This document shows positions 19,742 to 28,385 of a DNA stretch of 64,000 nt, piece by piece. Position numbers and translations under genes: made by a program. How positions within the stretch are numbered: position 1 is the stretch's first letter; every line of letters begins with the position of its first letter. Location: assembly GCA_022457155.1 (NCBI GenBank), contig JAJGOT010000677.1:47501-111500 (forward strand). Direction: 5' to 3'. The notes under the pieces were generated by a model. It saw nothing but the letters and a program-made list of their open reading frames with translations, did no database searches and was not told the origin of the DNA. The DNA comes from Cladopsammia gracilis. Its lineage: Eukaryota > Cnidaria > Anthozoa > Scleractinia > Dendrophylliidae.

Positions 19742-20694
19742 GTATTAATAGTGATTGGACTCAACAATTAGCCGATGAATTACATAAACCAATCACTAGA
19801 AACTTTTCAAAGAGAACTGTAATATCAAATGGGATTGATGAAATCTGGGCTGCAGATTTGGTTGAAATGCAAAAGTTTAGTAAATGGAATAAAGCAATAA
19901 ATTATTTACTGATGGTAATAGATATTTTTAGTAAATATGGATGGATTGAACCATTGAAAAACAAAAAGACTGAAAGTGTTAGTAAAGCATTTGATGATAT
20001 ATTTTAAAAAAGTAAACGTAAACCAAAAATGCTTTGGACAGATAAAGGTTCTGAATTTATCAGTAAACATTTCAAGGATTTTCTTGAAAAGAATAAAATC
20101 AAATTATATCATACAGAGAATGAAGAGAAATCAAGCATTGTTGAGAGATGGAATAAAACAATGAAAACCAGAATGTTTAAGATGTTCAGTGTAAATAACA
20201 ATACTGTTTATTGGGACATCCTTGATAAATTAGTTAATGATTATAATAAAACAAGACATTCTAGTATTAAAATGACTCCAATTCAAGCTAGTAAAAAAGA
20301 AAATGAAGAAAAAGTTTATGCTAATTTATATTCAGATTTAATTTATTTGAAACCTGGAAAAGTAAAATTTAAGGTTGGAGATTTCGTTCGTATATCAAAA
20401 TATAAGAGACCTGTATTTGATAAAGGATATACTCCTAACTGGACAGAAGAAATATTTGTGGTTAATGAAATATTAAATACAAAACCTATCACCTATAAAA
20501 TTGTTGATTTAATGGGAGAAGAAGTAAAAGGATCTTTTTATGAAAAAGAATTACAAAAAGCAAAACAAGAAATATATAGAATTGAGAAAGTATTGAAACG
20601 AGACACCAAGAAAAAGTTAGCTTTAGTTAAATGGAGTGGATATCCTGACAAGTTTAATTCATGGATTCCTTTGAGTGATTTAAAAGATTTTTAA
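19738..20694 (+). pseudogene. retroviral-type integrase with chromodomain, one in-frame stop
   Basis: A single frame is broken only by TAA at 20005-20007. The catalytic triad is visible: first Asp in EIWAADLVEM (before the stop), second Asp in LWTDKGSEF and Glu in SIVERWNK, with 33 residues between the last two. The C-terminal 40 residues (IYRIEKVLKR..., LVKWSGYP, SWIP) are a chromodomain. The N-terminal HHCC zinc domain is not seen. It starts with a non-ATG codon overlapping the PLA2-like stop, so expression may depend on the upstream gene. The stop is compatible with a single Lys-to-stop substitution. Confidence 0.9.
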
Positions 20695-20714
20695 TACTAA
20701 TTTAGTATTAAAAA
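20688..20714. terminator. palindromic 3' element after the integrase
   Basis: TTTTTAATACTAA and its exact inverse form a 13-bp stem with a one-base centre that includes the integrase stop codon. It matches the stem at 14939-14968 in sequence and position relative to a + strand gene end. Confidence 0.7.
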
Positions 20715-20731
20715 ATTGTTTCAAGCGACAT

Positions 20732-20753
20732 AAAAAAAAGCCCTTAAAAGGGC
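20732..20753 (-). terminator. hairpin plus T8 element behind the DUF5871-like gene
   Basis: On the minus strand the hairpin GCCCTTTTAAGGGC is followed by eight T and then ATGTCG, about 20 bp past the stop at 20771. Three other minus-strand genes carry the same arrangement. Confidence 0.65.
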
Positions 20754-20770
20754 AAATACTTTATTTCAGT

Positions 20771-21145
20771 TTAAAACAAATCCTGTGAATCACCTTCTTC
20801 ATTTTCTTCATCATCCTCATCACTTTCTTCTTTTATCATTAATAATGATTCTCTTGGTTTTAATGGTCTTACATAAACTTCATGAACTTTAATTTGAATA
20901 GATTTTACTAATTTGGAAATATAAATACTCTCAATTATTAAAGCTAATTTCACTTTACAATATTGATTAAGATATTCAAATGGATCAACATTTTTATTTC
21001 CTTTTGTTTTGAATAAAGATAGAATTTTATTAGATTTTTCTGAATATATAAGTTTTGCATATAAAACTGGAGAAACACTATCATCAATTACTGTTTTAGT
21101 TCTTCCTTTTTTATCAGTATATTCTTTCTTTTTATAATATAACAT
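20771..21145 (-). pseudogene. DUF5871-like Polinton protein, C-terminal part
   Basis: This 124-codon frame contains YTDKKGRTKTVIDDSVSPVL and ends in a very acidic tail (EESDEDDEENEEGDSQDLF). It continues the protein at 21220-21513 after a frameshift at an A7 run (21230-21236); the region 21146-21219 is open in the same frame. I recall the family as a common accessory protein of animal Polintons and some large DNA viruses. Function is unknown; the acidic tail suggests a DNA mimic or single-strand binding role, as speculation. Confidence 0.65.
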
Positions 21146-21219
21146 TTGAGATAAATTTTGAGAATCTTCAACACCAATTGTATTTTCAAGATGGTTATAA
21201 CAAAGTTGTTGAATATTTT

Positions 21220-21513
21220 CTAATGTTTTAAAAAAAGTTTTTCTTCTTTCGTTGGATCTTTATCTTTTTCCCATAAACAAACAGGAATTGTATAACCAAC
21301 TAATTCTTGTGATTCTTGATTCTTTCTTTCAGATACACCAAAACTAAAAAGTAAAGGTGTTTCAATTATAAGAGGACCTTGCTTACCATTAGGATAAGTT
21401 GTTTCAATTTTCATACGATGATATTTCATCTTAGAATTCTTGACTTTATATTGTTTGGCTTCGTTAAAAATTAGATTTTCTTTAGAAATGTTTTCGAAAC
21501 TTGTTAGTTGCAT
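21220..21513 (-). pseudogene. DUF5871-like Polinton protein, N-terminal part
   Basis: A 97-residue frame starts at ATG 21513 with the shared AT box before it. It contains KYHRMKIETTYPNGKQGPLI and VGYTIPVCLWE. It terminates right after a T7 run, while the rest of the protein continues in another frame to 20771. Total length would be about 240 residues. Confidence 0.68.
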
Positions 21514-21545
21514 TTTATTATATATAAATATTTTTTTTAAATTAA
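21514..21545 (-). promoter_or_regulatory. AT box before the DUF5871-like gene
   Basis: On the minus strand an A tract followed by TATTTATATATAATAAA abuts ATG 21513. The same arrangement precedes 22307, 23113 and polB at 27600. Confidence 0.6.
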
Positions 21546-21573
21546 TTTTTTTTTAAATTATAAATTTCGACAT

Positions 21574-21594
21574 AAAAAAAATCCCTAAAAAGGG
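21574..21594 (-). terminator. hairpin plus T8 element
   Basis: Minus strand: CCCTTTTTAGGG, then A, then eight T and ATGTCGAAATTTATAA. It follows the stop at 21609 by about 15 bp. Confidence 0.65.
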
Positions 21595-21608
21595 TTATAT
21601 TTCATAAA

Positions 21609-21881
21609 TTAATAAATTGCATCATAATCATCACTATCACTATCAGTATCAGTATCAGTATATAGATAACAATATTTATCTTCATTAAAATATCCATCAA
21701 ATTCTTCAATTAAATTTTCTATTTGTTTATAAATTTCATTATGATCTCTTCTCATTGAAAAATATCTTCCTATTTTAACTTCTTTTTCATAAGTATCTAC
21801 TTTTCTATATTTTTTTTGTCTTCTTAAAATTTTTTTAATTGCTGCGTATTTTAAATAATTGGAACGCATAAAATCTCTCAA
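21609..21881 (-). CDS. Polinton accessory protein, left copy of a duplicated pair (truncated)
   Basis: A 90-codon frame resembling the C-terminal half of the protein at 22384-22854 (both have a FSM-R/K-x-D/E...IEEF-x-x-YF pattern). Sequence matching the missing N-terminus lies just upstream at 21885-22050 in other frames, so this copy is broken. The C-terminus has an acidic DTDTDSDSDDYD run from GTA-type triplet repeats. Family unknown. Confidence 0.5.
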   Translation of the reverse strand: MRDFMRSNYLKYAAIKKILRRQKKYRKVDTYEKEVKIGRYFSMRRDHNEIYKQIENLIEEFDGYFNEDKYCYLYTDTDTDSDSDDYDAIY

Positions 21882-22052
21882 AACTTCATATCTAAGAATT
21901 CTGAATTCCCATTTATACTCAGTATAAGGATAAGGTATATTGATATAAAATTTGATATATAACTTTTTTTTTATATTCTTTTTTCATTAAATATTTTTTC
22001 ATATAATTAATTTCTTTTCTTATTCTATTCAATAATTTTCTTTTTTCTTTAT

Positions 22053-22307
22053 CTAATTCATTAGTCTTTTTACTTTCTTTATATTTTTTAATTTCATTTT
22101 TAATTTCTTATTTGATTTAATTATATTTTCAACTTCTTTCTTTCTTATTTCATAAAATCTTTGATAATTTCTATATATATTGTAAAAGTGATTATCAATC
22201 ATAAACATTTTACCATATAATATTTTATCATAATATTTTACTCTATAAAGAGTGATAGGAATTGCTTTATATTTCGGATAAACAGATTTGTTTTGCGTAG
22301 CAATCAT
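22053..22307 (-). CDS. Polinton small accessory protein, left copy
   Basis: An 84-residue basic protein sharing most residues with the 76-residue product at 22883-23113, for example YKAIPI, KILYGKMF and HFYNIYRNYQRFYEIRKKE. It is followed by the second gene of the duplicated pair. No domain is recognised. Confidence 0.55.
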   Translation of the reverse strand: MIATQNKSVYPKYKAIPITLYRVKYYDKILYGKMFMIDNHFYNIYRNYQRFYEIRKKEVENIIKSNKKLKMKLKNIKKVKRLMN

Positions 22308-22340
22308 ATTTTTTATTATATATAAATATATTTTTTTAAA
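22308..22340 (-). promoter_or_regulatory. AT box before the 84-residue gene
   Basis: Minus strand: A tract, then TATATTTATATATAATAAAA directly before ATG 22307, almost identical to the box before polB. Confidence 0.6.
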
Positions 22341-22372
22341 TTATTATTTTTTTAAATTATAAATTTCAGCAT

Positions 22373-22386
22373 AAAAAAAATTCCTA
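22373..22386 (-). terminator. degenerate T8 3' element
   Basis: Minus strand: the stop TAG of the 156-residue gene is followed directly by GAATTTTTTTTATGCTGAAA. The T8 and the downstream block match the other three elements, but the GC hairpin is lost and the stop codon lies within the motif. Confidence 0.55.
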
Positions 22387-22854
22387 AAAATTGAAAATAT
22401 AATAATTTCTATAATAATTTCTATAACATTCTTCATTGTAACTATTTTCTTCTTCAATAGTAGTCGCATAAATATATTCTACAAAATAATCTTCAAATTC
22501 TTCAATCAAAAATTTTATTTCTTCATATATTCTAATATAATCTTCTTTCATTGAAAAAAATTCCATCAAATCATATACTTTGTTAACAATATTTACTTTT
22601 CTATATTTTTCTCTTAATAAAATGTTTTTAATATCATCAAAATTTAAATAACTAGAATCCTTAAAATAATTCAAGCTTTTATGTTTAAGAATTCTGAATT
22701 GCCATTTATAATTCATAAATGGATATTTATTTATATAATATAAATATTTTAAATTAATATTTCCATTAACAATTTCATATATAACTTTGTTGACATATTC
22801 TTCTTTCATTAAATATTTCCTCATATAATTAATTTCTTTTCTTATTCTATTCAA
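22384..22854 (-). CDS. Polinton accessory protein, right copy of a duplicated pair
   Basis: A 156-residue, Tyr/Lys/Glu-rich, predicted helical protein with FLIEEFEDYFVEYIYA near the end. It is the better preserved copy of 21609-22050. It follows the 76-residue gene at 22883 by 28 bp in the same orientation. No family recognised. Confidence 0.55.
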   Translation of the reverse strand: MNRIRKEINYMRKYLMKEEYVNKVIYEIVNGNINLKYLYYINKYPFMNYKWQFRILKHKSLNYFKDSSYLNFDDIKNILLREKYRKVNIVNKVYDLMEFFSMKEDYIRIYEEIKFLIEEFEDYFVEYIYATTIEEENSYNEECYRNYYRNYYIFNF

Positions 22855-22882
22855 ATATTTTCTTTTTTCTTTATCTATTTCA

Positions 22883-23113
22883 TTAGTTAATTAAATCTTG
22901 TATTTTTATTATCTTATCTGATTTAATTATATCTTCAATTTCTTTCTTTCTTATTTCATAAAATCTTTGATAATTTCTATATATATTGTAAAAATGAATA
23001 TCAATTATAAACATTTTACCATATAAGATTTTATCAAAATATTTTATACCATAAAGAGAGATAGGAATTGCTTTGTATTGTATATTAACAGATTTGCTTT
23101 GTGTAGAATTCAT
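22883..23113 (-). CDS. Polinton small accessory protein, right copy
   Basis: A 76-residue protein paralogous to 22053-22307. Gene order, spacing and promoter box are also repeated, showing a tandem duplication of a two-gene unit of roughly 750-800 bp. Confidence 0.55.
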   Translation of the reverse strand: MNSTQSKSVNIQYKAIPISLYGIKYFDKILYGKMFIIDIHFYNIYRNYQRFYEIRKKEIEDIIKSDKIIKIQDLIN

Positions 23114-23145
23114 TTTTATTATAATATAAATTTTTTTAAAATTAT
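23114..23145 (-). promoter_or_regulatory. AT box before the 76-residue gene
   Basis: Minus strand: AAAAAAATTTATATTATAATAAAA directly precedes ATG 23113. Shorter A tract than the other three copies. Confidence 0.55.
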
Positions 23146-23150
23146 AAATT

Positions 23151-23504
23151 TCAGATTTCTTTTTTAACTAATTCCCACCATTCTTCATAAAAAGCTTTTG
23201 TTTCTTCTGAAAGTTTTAGTGGTAATAATTCATCAACATTACTATAACCTAGAATAATTAAAATCTTTTTTATAATAAAAGTGATATTAATTATTCTCTT
23301 TCTTTCAAACTGTGTATTTACTTTCTTAATTAAATTTGCATTATCAATTTTATAAAGTATTTCATTAATCTTAGAAATATCATCATTTTTTATATCAAAA
23401 ATGTTTTGTATTTCATTGATCTTTTTCTTAAAAAAAATACTTTCTTTGATATACTGATTTTTTTCTATAACAACATCTTTCCCAATCAGATATATTAACA
23501 TCAT
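23151..23504 (-). pseudogene. zinc-ribbon transcription-factor-like protein, C-terminal part
   Basis: This frame carries the continuation of 23428-23754 after the T8 run (23430-23437). It is helical and Ile/Lys-rich, ends with LSEETKAFYEEWWELVKKEI, and includes IKKILIILGY. The overall pattern (Y-x-R-K-x-x-F, helix, I-x-K-I-L-x-x-x-G-Y) recalls poxvirus VLTF3-like and TFIIB-type factors, but the similarity is weak by eye. Confidence 0.5.
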
Positions 23505-23754
23505 GATTTAATATTCTTTGAATTTGAAGACCACAATCACAACAAACTTCAGCATAATCAATAATTTCTTTATTCTCATGTTTGCATTTTTCATATTTTG
23601 GTTTATTTTTTTTACTTTTGTTTTCATTATTTTTTTCATAAGATCTTAATATTGAAGTGTATGATTCAATCTCTTCATCTGTATACATAACTCTTTCATT
23701 TTTTATTTTCTTTTTTATACTTTTTATACATTTTATATCTAAACTCTTCATCAA
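23428..23754 (-). pseudogene. zinc-ribbon transcription-factor-like protein, N-terminal part
   Basis: A 108-residue frame. A Lys/Glu-rich N-terminal region is followed by a zinc ribbon with Cys57, His59, Cys71/72 and Cys74 (KCKHENK...AEVCCDCG), then KSVYQRKYFF at a T8 run, after which the sequence continues in another frame. Zinc ribbon plus helical domain is the architecture of VLTF3/TFIIB-like factors. That would suit the element's uniform promoter boxes, but the assignment is tentative. Confidence 0.55.
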
Positions 23755-23847
23755 GATCTTCTATCCAAAATAATCTTCTTAAATATAAAATTAAAATTTC
23801 TTTTTTTGTAAATTTAATCATCTTCTTTTATTAAAAAGAATTTTTTT

Positions 23848-26800
23848 TTATTTTCTCAAAACTAAAGTATTAATTTTATTTTTACAAATCAGTCTTTTAT
23901 CATCATTTGAAGATAATGCTACTTTATTCATTTTCATCGAGTAAATTTCATGATCTTTACTTCTGATTATATTCATTGTTCTCATTTCTTCTTTTTCTGA
24001 GAATAAACATTTCTTGAAATCTTCAAATGTTATTTCCCTTTTAATAACATTCTTCTTAATTCCTTTACATTTCTTTACTTCAACATCATCTTCAATGTCT
24101 TCAACTTTAAAAGAATAAAGCTTAGGTCTTAGACCAACAAAATGTGTAATTTGTTTTCCACAAGCTTCATCTTTAAACATTCCTATTAATTTCTTATTCT
24201 TTCCAGTTTTTATTCCAGATTTATGATTTTCTGGATAATCACTTGTATCAAACTTTTTTTTGATGTCTTTTCTTATATCATAATAAAAATCATCTGTATG
24301 AATTTCATACATTAATGAATCTGTATCTGTGAATAATAATTCAGCTTTATTGGAATACTTCTCTCTAATATAATTATAATGAAAATCATACATATGAAAT
24401 TTTGACAAATCAAGAACAGCTTGACCCACATAAATCGGTTTATTGAAATATATTTCTGTCTTTTTCATATGAACTGCAATTAAATTATGATCAAATATTG
24501 TTAAGCGATCAAAATTAGGTTTTGATGATAATTTAATAGCATTTTTCTTATTATTTACTAATTTTATATTTTGTCTTTTTCTTATATTTTCAATTGTTTT
24601 ACCAAATACAGAATTATTCATTAATTTAAAAAAATCTTTTTCAAAAGAGTTTTTAGATTGTTTTCTTAATTCTGTATTCTTTTCAATATAAGGTTTCATC
24701 CATTCAGATTGATAAAATGATATTCCTCTGTGTACTTTTTTAAGTTCAAGTCCTAATTCTAAACATTGTCTAAGATTTCTATAATGAATTATATAATTTT
24801 TTTTAGGGTAAAAAGTACCAAAAAGTTTCTCTACTGTACCAAACTTTAATCTTTCTACAGCAAGTGGATAATCATTATGTTCTTTCCATAATTTTTTTGG
24901 ATATTTAAGATCCACTTCAAATATATATCCAATTTTTGTAATTTTCTTATCTAATATTTCAATTACTTTTTCTTTTGTAAGATTTCTTATCCATTTAAAT
25001 CCATGAGTTGGAAGTTTTTGTGTCATTGCCCAACCATAAAGATTATTAGCATCAAGATATGTAATAAATTTTGATTCTTCATTTGAATTATAATTTTTCA
25101 TATATTTATTATTTGCTTCTGAATATCTTTTTGATATATGAGTAATTCCACCTCTAATTCCTTGATCAAACATCATTAACATATCATAATCATGTAATAA
25201 TTCGAGTTTTTGTTTTGTTTCTTTAAGACATACATCCCAAGCTAATCCAGGAGATGTATAATAATGAGCTGGATCTAAATTATAATACTTCAAACAAGTT
25301 TTACGAAAGTTTTCAAACACATCAGCTAAAAGTAATACATCTGTTTTAAGATAAAAATCATGATAATCTTTAATAGTTTTACAATTAAATTGTGACCAAA
25401 CCTTTATTGCATGACTATAATCCTCATCTGAAATATCTTCATCATTTAATTTTGAATAAAATTCTTCTTTTGGTGGTAATTGTGTTTCTTTAAATTTTTC
25501 TAAATCCGTTATATAATCATAAGGATATACTCCTTTTCTTATTAATAATTCTATATTTTTATAATATCTTTTTACAGAATAAAAATCATCAGATTGTAAA
25601 TTTTTAACAAGATTTGCTAAAGAAGTTAATAAAAATTTAAATGAATCAATAAAACGTATTTCAAAATTAATTGTAACTTTTTCATCTTCTTTCATATATT
25701 CAGCAACTTTAATTTTCTTAGAAAATGATATATATTTCTCTTCTGTTTTTGGAATAAAAGTTAAATCTCCTTTCAATTTTGCTAATTCTTTAATAAAAAG
25801 ATGTGAATCATAACCTTGAAGATTATGAAATATTACAGGAAGTATTTTAGGTTTTTTACAATAAATATTACAATTATTATGAGCAGCTCCTCTATAATTA
25901 CCAGTGAAATGGCAATGATCTCTAACTTTTTTATTCTTAAAGTCTCCTTCAATAAAAGGTTTTTCACAAATATGACAAATTGTTGATTTATTAAACTCTA
26001 TTTTATCAGAGTCTGTGAATATCATCATTTTTGGGAAATTATAAAAACTAAAATTAATTTGTTTTACAATTTTTTTTAATTCTTTTACAAAAACTAATGA
26101 AATATTTTCATCTTCTTTTTTCTTTGTATAAATAATTGGATTGGTTTTAAATACTCTATCAACTCTATCATCAAAATCAAAAGATTTAATATAAATACAA
26201 AATCCACAAGGTTCATGTTTTTGATATTCCATTGAATAAGAATAATTTGGATCCGGTTCACAATTATTCATTGGTTTTGTAAAACATTCAAAATCAGCAT
26301 AAATAACAAAAGGTAAAGGTAATTTATTATTATAATTTCTAAAAGATAAAAATGTTTCTTTAGGAGGCATTATTACTGCAGCTATCTCATTATTAGAACA
26401 AAATATAATGTGTTTCTTTAGGAGATCCTCTTTTGTAAAATGAGATAAACATTTTTTACAAAAATATTTTTTTCTTGTATCTTTACTTATTTGTGTATTG
26501 ATTAATCTTGAAAAATTTTTGATAAGTGTATAATGTGTTTTTCCGGTGTCTTCATAAAGAAATAAATCTATTGTATTATTACAATCTTTGTCATTAATTC
26601 TTAAAGGATAAATTTTATTATATTCATTAATTGAAAAAACATTAATTCCTGGAATATTATTATTTTGATTTTCAAACTTTTTTATATCTGTTAATTTTAC
26701 TGGAAAATTAATACCTTTAAAATTAAGATCATTTTCATATTGTTTTAAATTTGAAATTCTTTGAGGATCTTTCTTATGTGGATGTAAGTATCTTAAAATA

Positions 26801-27600
26801 CACCACATGAAACATTTATCATCTTTTTTATTTTCTAAATTTATTATAGCTTTCTTACTTGAAATAAATTTAGGAAGTTTAATATATGAAGATCCTTTCA
26901 TAGGTTTATATTCTATAGTATGAATTTCTAATGATAAAATCTCTTTAAAATACCAACCTGAACCATTTCTTTGATAAATTAAAATTTTACTAAGAATTTC
27001 TAGAATAATTTTAGTTAAAATCTCTTTAGCATCTATACCTTCAAGATTAATATGTGTTTCAGAATGAAAATAAGCTTTATCTCTAATTTTATCTTCATGC
27101 TCCATTCTTTCCATTAAACAAACTAATATAAATCTAACTTTAATATTTCTATGATTTTTAAGAAATTCTTTTAATTGTGAAGCTTTTTCTTTAAAATAAT
27201 CTTTAGGAAAGATTTTTGGTTTTCCTTCAATTACATATTTTTCAGCAAAATTATCAAGAGCAGATTTTTCAAATTTAATTCCAACGTGGTATTCTTTCAT
27301 TGCTCTTTTAAGTGCTTTCTTTAAATATTTTGGAGTATCTTTTGGAATCTTTTTATTTTTTATACATTCAAGAAAATAATCATCAAATGTTTTAATTTTC
27401 TTTAGTTTAGGTTTAGATTTAGGTTTAAGTTTTATTGGTTTCTTTTTTAATTTATCATTTTCTTCCTTTTTATTTTTAATATATTCAATCAATTTTTGTT
27501 TCTTTCGTTCTTCTTTAATTTTTCTATTTTCTTTAGTTTCCTTTTTTGCTATTTTCATAAGTTCATCATATGATAAGTTATTTAAATCAGATGAAGACAT
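23848..27600 (-). CDS. polB: protein-primed family B DNA polymerase
   Basis: An intact 1250-residue protein. The Lys-rich N-terminus (to about 110) is followed by a region around 262-365 (DDKCFMWCILRYLHP ... THYTLIKNFSRL), then a C2H2 finger near 375-400 (KKYFCKKCLSHF). ExoI is YADFEC (about 436) and a Cys/His cluster with VRDHCHFTGNYRGAAHNNCN lies near 558-575. ExoII is FHNLQGYDSHLF (about 593), ExoIII DSFKFLLTS (about 653). Polymerase motif A is YLDANNLYGWAM (about 850), B NNSVFGKTIEN (about 993), C FTDTDSL (about 1088) and KLYSF follows. It replicates the element from a terminal protein on the inverted repeats. All catalytic residues I can check are present. Confidence 0.96.
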   Translation of the reverse strand: MSSSDLNNLSYDELMKIAKKETKENRKIKEERKKQKLIEYIKNKKEENDKLKKKPIKLKPKSKPKLKKIKTFDDYFLECIKNKKIPKDTPKYLKKALKRAMKEYHVGIKFEKSALDNFAEKYVIEGKPKIFPKDYFKEKASQLKEFLKNHRNIKVRFILVCLMERMEHEDKIRDKAYFHSETHINLEGIDAKEILTKIILEILSKILIYQRNGSGWYFKEILSLEIHTIEYKPMKGSSYIKLPKFISSKKAIINLENKKDDKCFMWCILRYLHPHKKDPQRISNLKQYENDLNFKGINFPVKLTDIKKFENQNNNIPGINVFSINEYNKIYPLRINDKDCNNTIDLFLYEDTGKTHYTLIKNFSRLINTQISKDTRKKYFCKKCLSHFTKEDLLKKHIIFCSNNEIAAVIMPPKETFLSFRNYNNKLPLPFVIYADFECFTKPMNNCEPDPNYSYSMEYQKHEPCGFCIYIKSFDFDDRVDRVFKTNPIIYTKKKEDENISLVFVKELKKIVKQINFSFYNFPKMMIFTDSDKIEFNKSTICHICEKPFIEGDFKNKKVRDHCHFTGNYRGAAHNNCNIYCKKPKILPVIFHNLQGYDSHLFIKELAKLKGDLTFIPKTEEKYISFSKKIKVAEYMKEDEKVTINFEIRFIDSFKFLLTSLANLVKNLQSDDFYSVKRYYKNIELLIRKGVYPYDYITDLEKFKETQLPPKEEFYSKLNDEDISDEDYSHAIKVWSQFNCKTIKDYHDFYLKTDVLLLADVFENFRKTCLKYYNLDPAHYYTSPGLAWDVCLKETKQKLELLHDYDMLMMFDQGIRGGITHISKRYSEANNKYMKNYNSNEESKFITYLDANNLYGWAMTQKLPTHGFKWIRNLTKEKVIEILDKKITKIGYIFEVDLKYPKKLWKEHNDYPLAVERLKFGTVEKLFGTFYPKKNYIIHYRNLRQCLELGLELKKVHRGISFYQSEWMKPYIEKNTELRKQSKNSFEKDFFKLMNNSVFGKTIENIRKRQNIKLVNNKKNAIKLSSKPNFDRLTIFDHNLIAVHMKKTEIYFNKPIYVGQAVLDLSKFHMYDFHYNYIREKYSNKAELLFTDTDSLMYEIHTDDFYYDIRKDIKKKFDTSDYPENHKSGIKTGKNKKLIGMFKDEACGKQITHFVGLRPKLYSFKVEDIEDDVEVKKCKGIKKNVIKREITFEDFKKCLFSEKEEMRTMNIIRSKDHEIYSMKMNKVALSSNDDKRLICKNKINTLVLRK

Positions 27601-27632
27601 CCTTTTTATTATATATAAATATTTTTTTAACT
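27601..27632 (-). promoter_or_regulatory. AT box before polB
   Basis: Minus strand: TTAAAAAAATATTTATATAT followed by AATAAAAAGG abuts ATG 27600. It is nearly the same as the boxes before 21513 and 22307. Confidence 0.6.
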
Positions 27633-27683
27633 TTATTTTATTTTTTTCCGCTTCAACTAAAACTTAGTTATAAATTTCAGCAT

Positions 27684-27706
27684 AAAAAAAAGCCCCAAAA
27701 TGGGAC
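27684..27706 (-). terminator. hairpin plus T8 element behind the 188-residue gene
   Basis: Minus strand: CCCATTTTGGGGC, eight T, then ATGCTGAAATTTATAA, 7 bp past the stop at 27713. Best match to the elements at 20732 and 21574. Confidence 0.65.
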
Positions 27707-27712
27707 TAAAAT

Positions 27713-28279
27713 TTATCCATAAATATAATCAAATACCTCTTGTGAATCAAGATAATAATTTCCATAATCTTCATCATTATCTTTATTTTCATCTTGGTCT
27801 TCACTTTTTATCACAATCTTTGAATAAAATTTATTCAATAACTTCTTAACAATTCTTTTCTCTTTAGAAGTTGGATATCCATTTGAGTTTTCAAAAACTG
27901 TCATACTTCCTTCTCCAATATTTATAAAATATTTGAATAATTCACCTGAATAATAAAATAATACAAAAGTTACTAAATCTTCCATATCTTCATCCATATT
28001 ATAATATAAATTCAAAACTGAAGTATGATCCAATTCATCATTTATATTAATAATAATTTCTTTCAATTCTTTTTTTGCTGTTTTCCTTTCTTTTTTAGTA
28101 ATCTCTAAATTTAGAGATTTTTTTAATTTTTCTAAAACTTCTACAAACAAGTAATCAATAGCATGAAATCTTTCTTGTAGAATATCTCTTGAATCCATTT
28201 TTTTAGGATTTTGGTTTTTCTTTTGGTTTTTCTTTATGATTTGGTTTGTGTTTGGCTTTGCGTTCATAATCTTATACAT
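27713..28279 (-). CDS. Polinton accessory protein of unknown function (188 aa)
   Basis: The frame opens at 28279; ATG codons at 28279, 28267 and 28198 are possible starts. After a Lys/Asn-rich leader it is helical and acidic, with DQDENKDNDEDYG near the end. It lies directly upstream of polB, and the two could be co-regulated. Polintons sometimes carry a terminal-protein gene by polB, but I see no feature that identifies this one as such. Confidence 0.55.
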   Translation of the reverse strand: MYKIMNAKPNTNQIIKKNQKKNQNPKKMDSRDILQERFHAIDYLFVEVLEKLKKSLNLEITKKERKTAKKELKEIIININDELDHTSVLNLYYNMDEDMEDLVTFVLFYYSGELFKYFINIGEGSMTVFENSNGYPTSKEKRIVKKLLNKFYSKIVIKSEDQDENKDNDEDYGNYYLDSQEVFDYIYG

Positions 28280-28385
28280 ATTAATATTTCATTTCTTTAA
28301 ACCTTTATTATTTTAAAAATTGTTTTTTTTATTTTCTACCTACAACTTAAATCACCCAAGAAACTTATATCCAAAAGACAAAGTT

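Noticed and set aside
27713..28279. Terminal protein gene for protein-primed replication
   Set aside because: Position beside polB is suggestive, but no sequence feature supports it, so it stays of unknown function.
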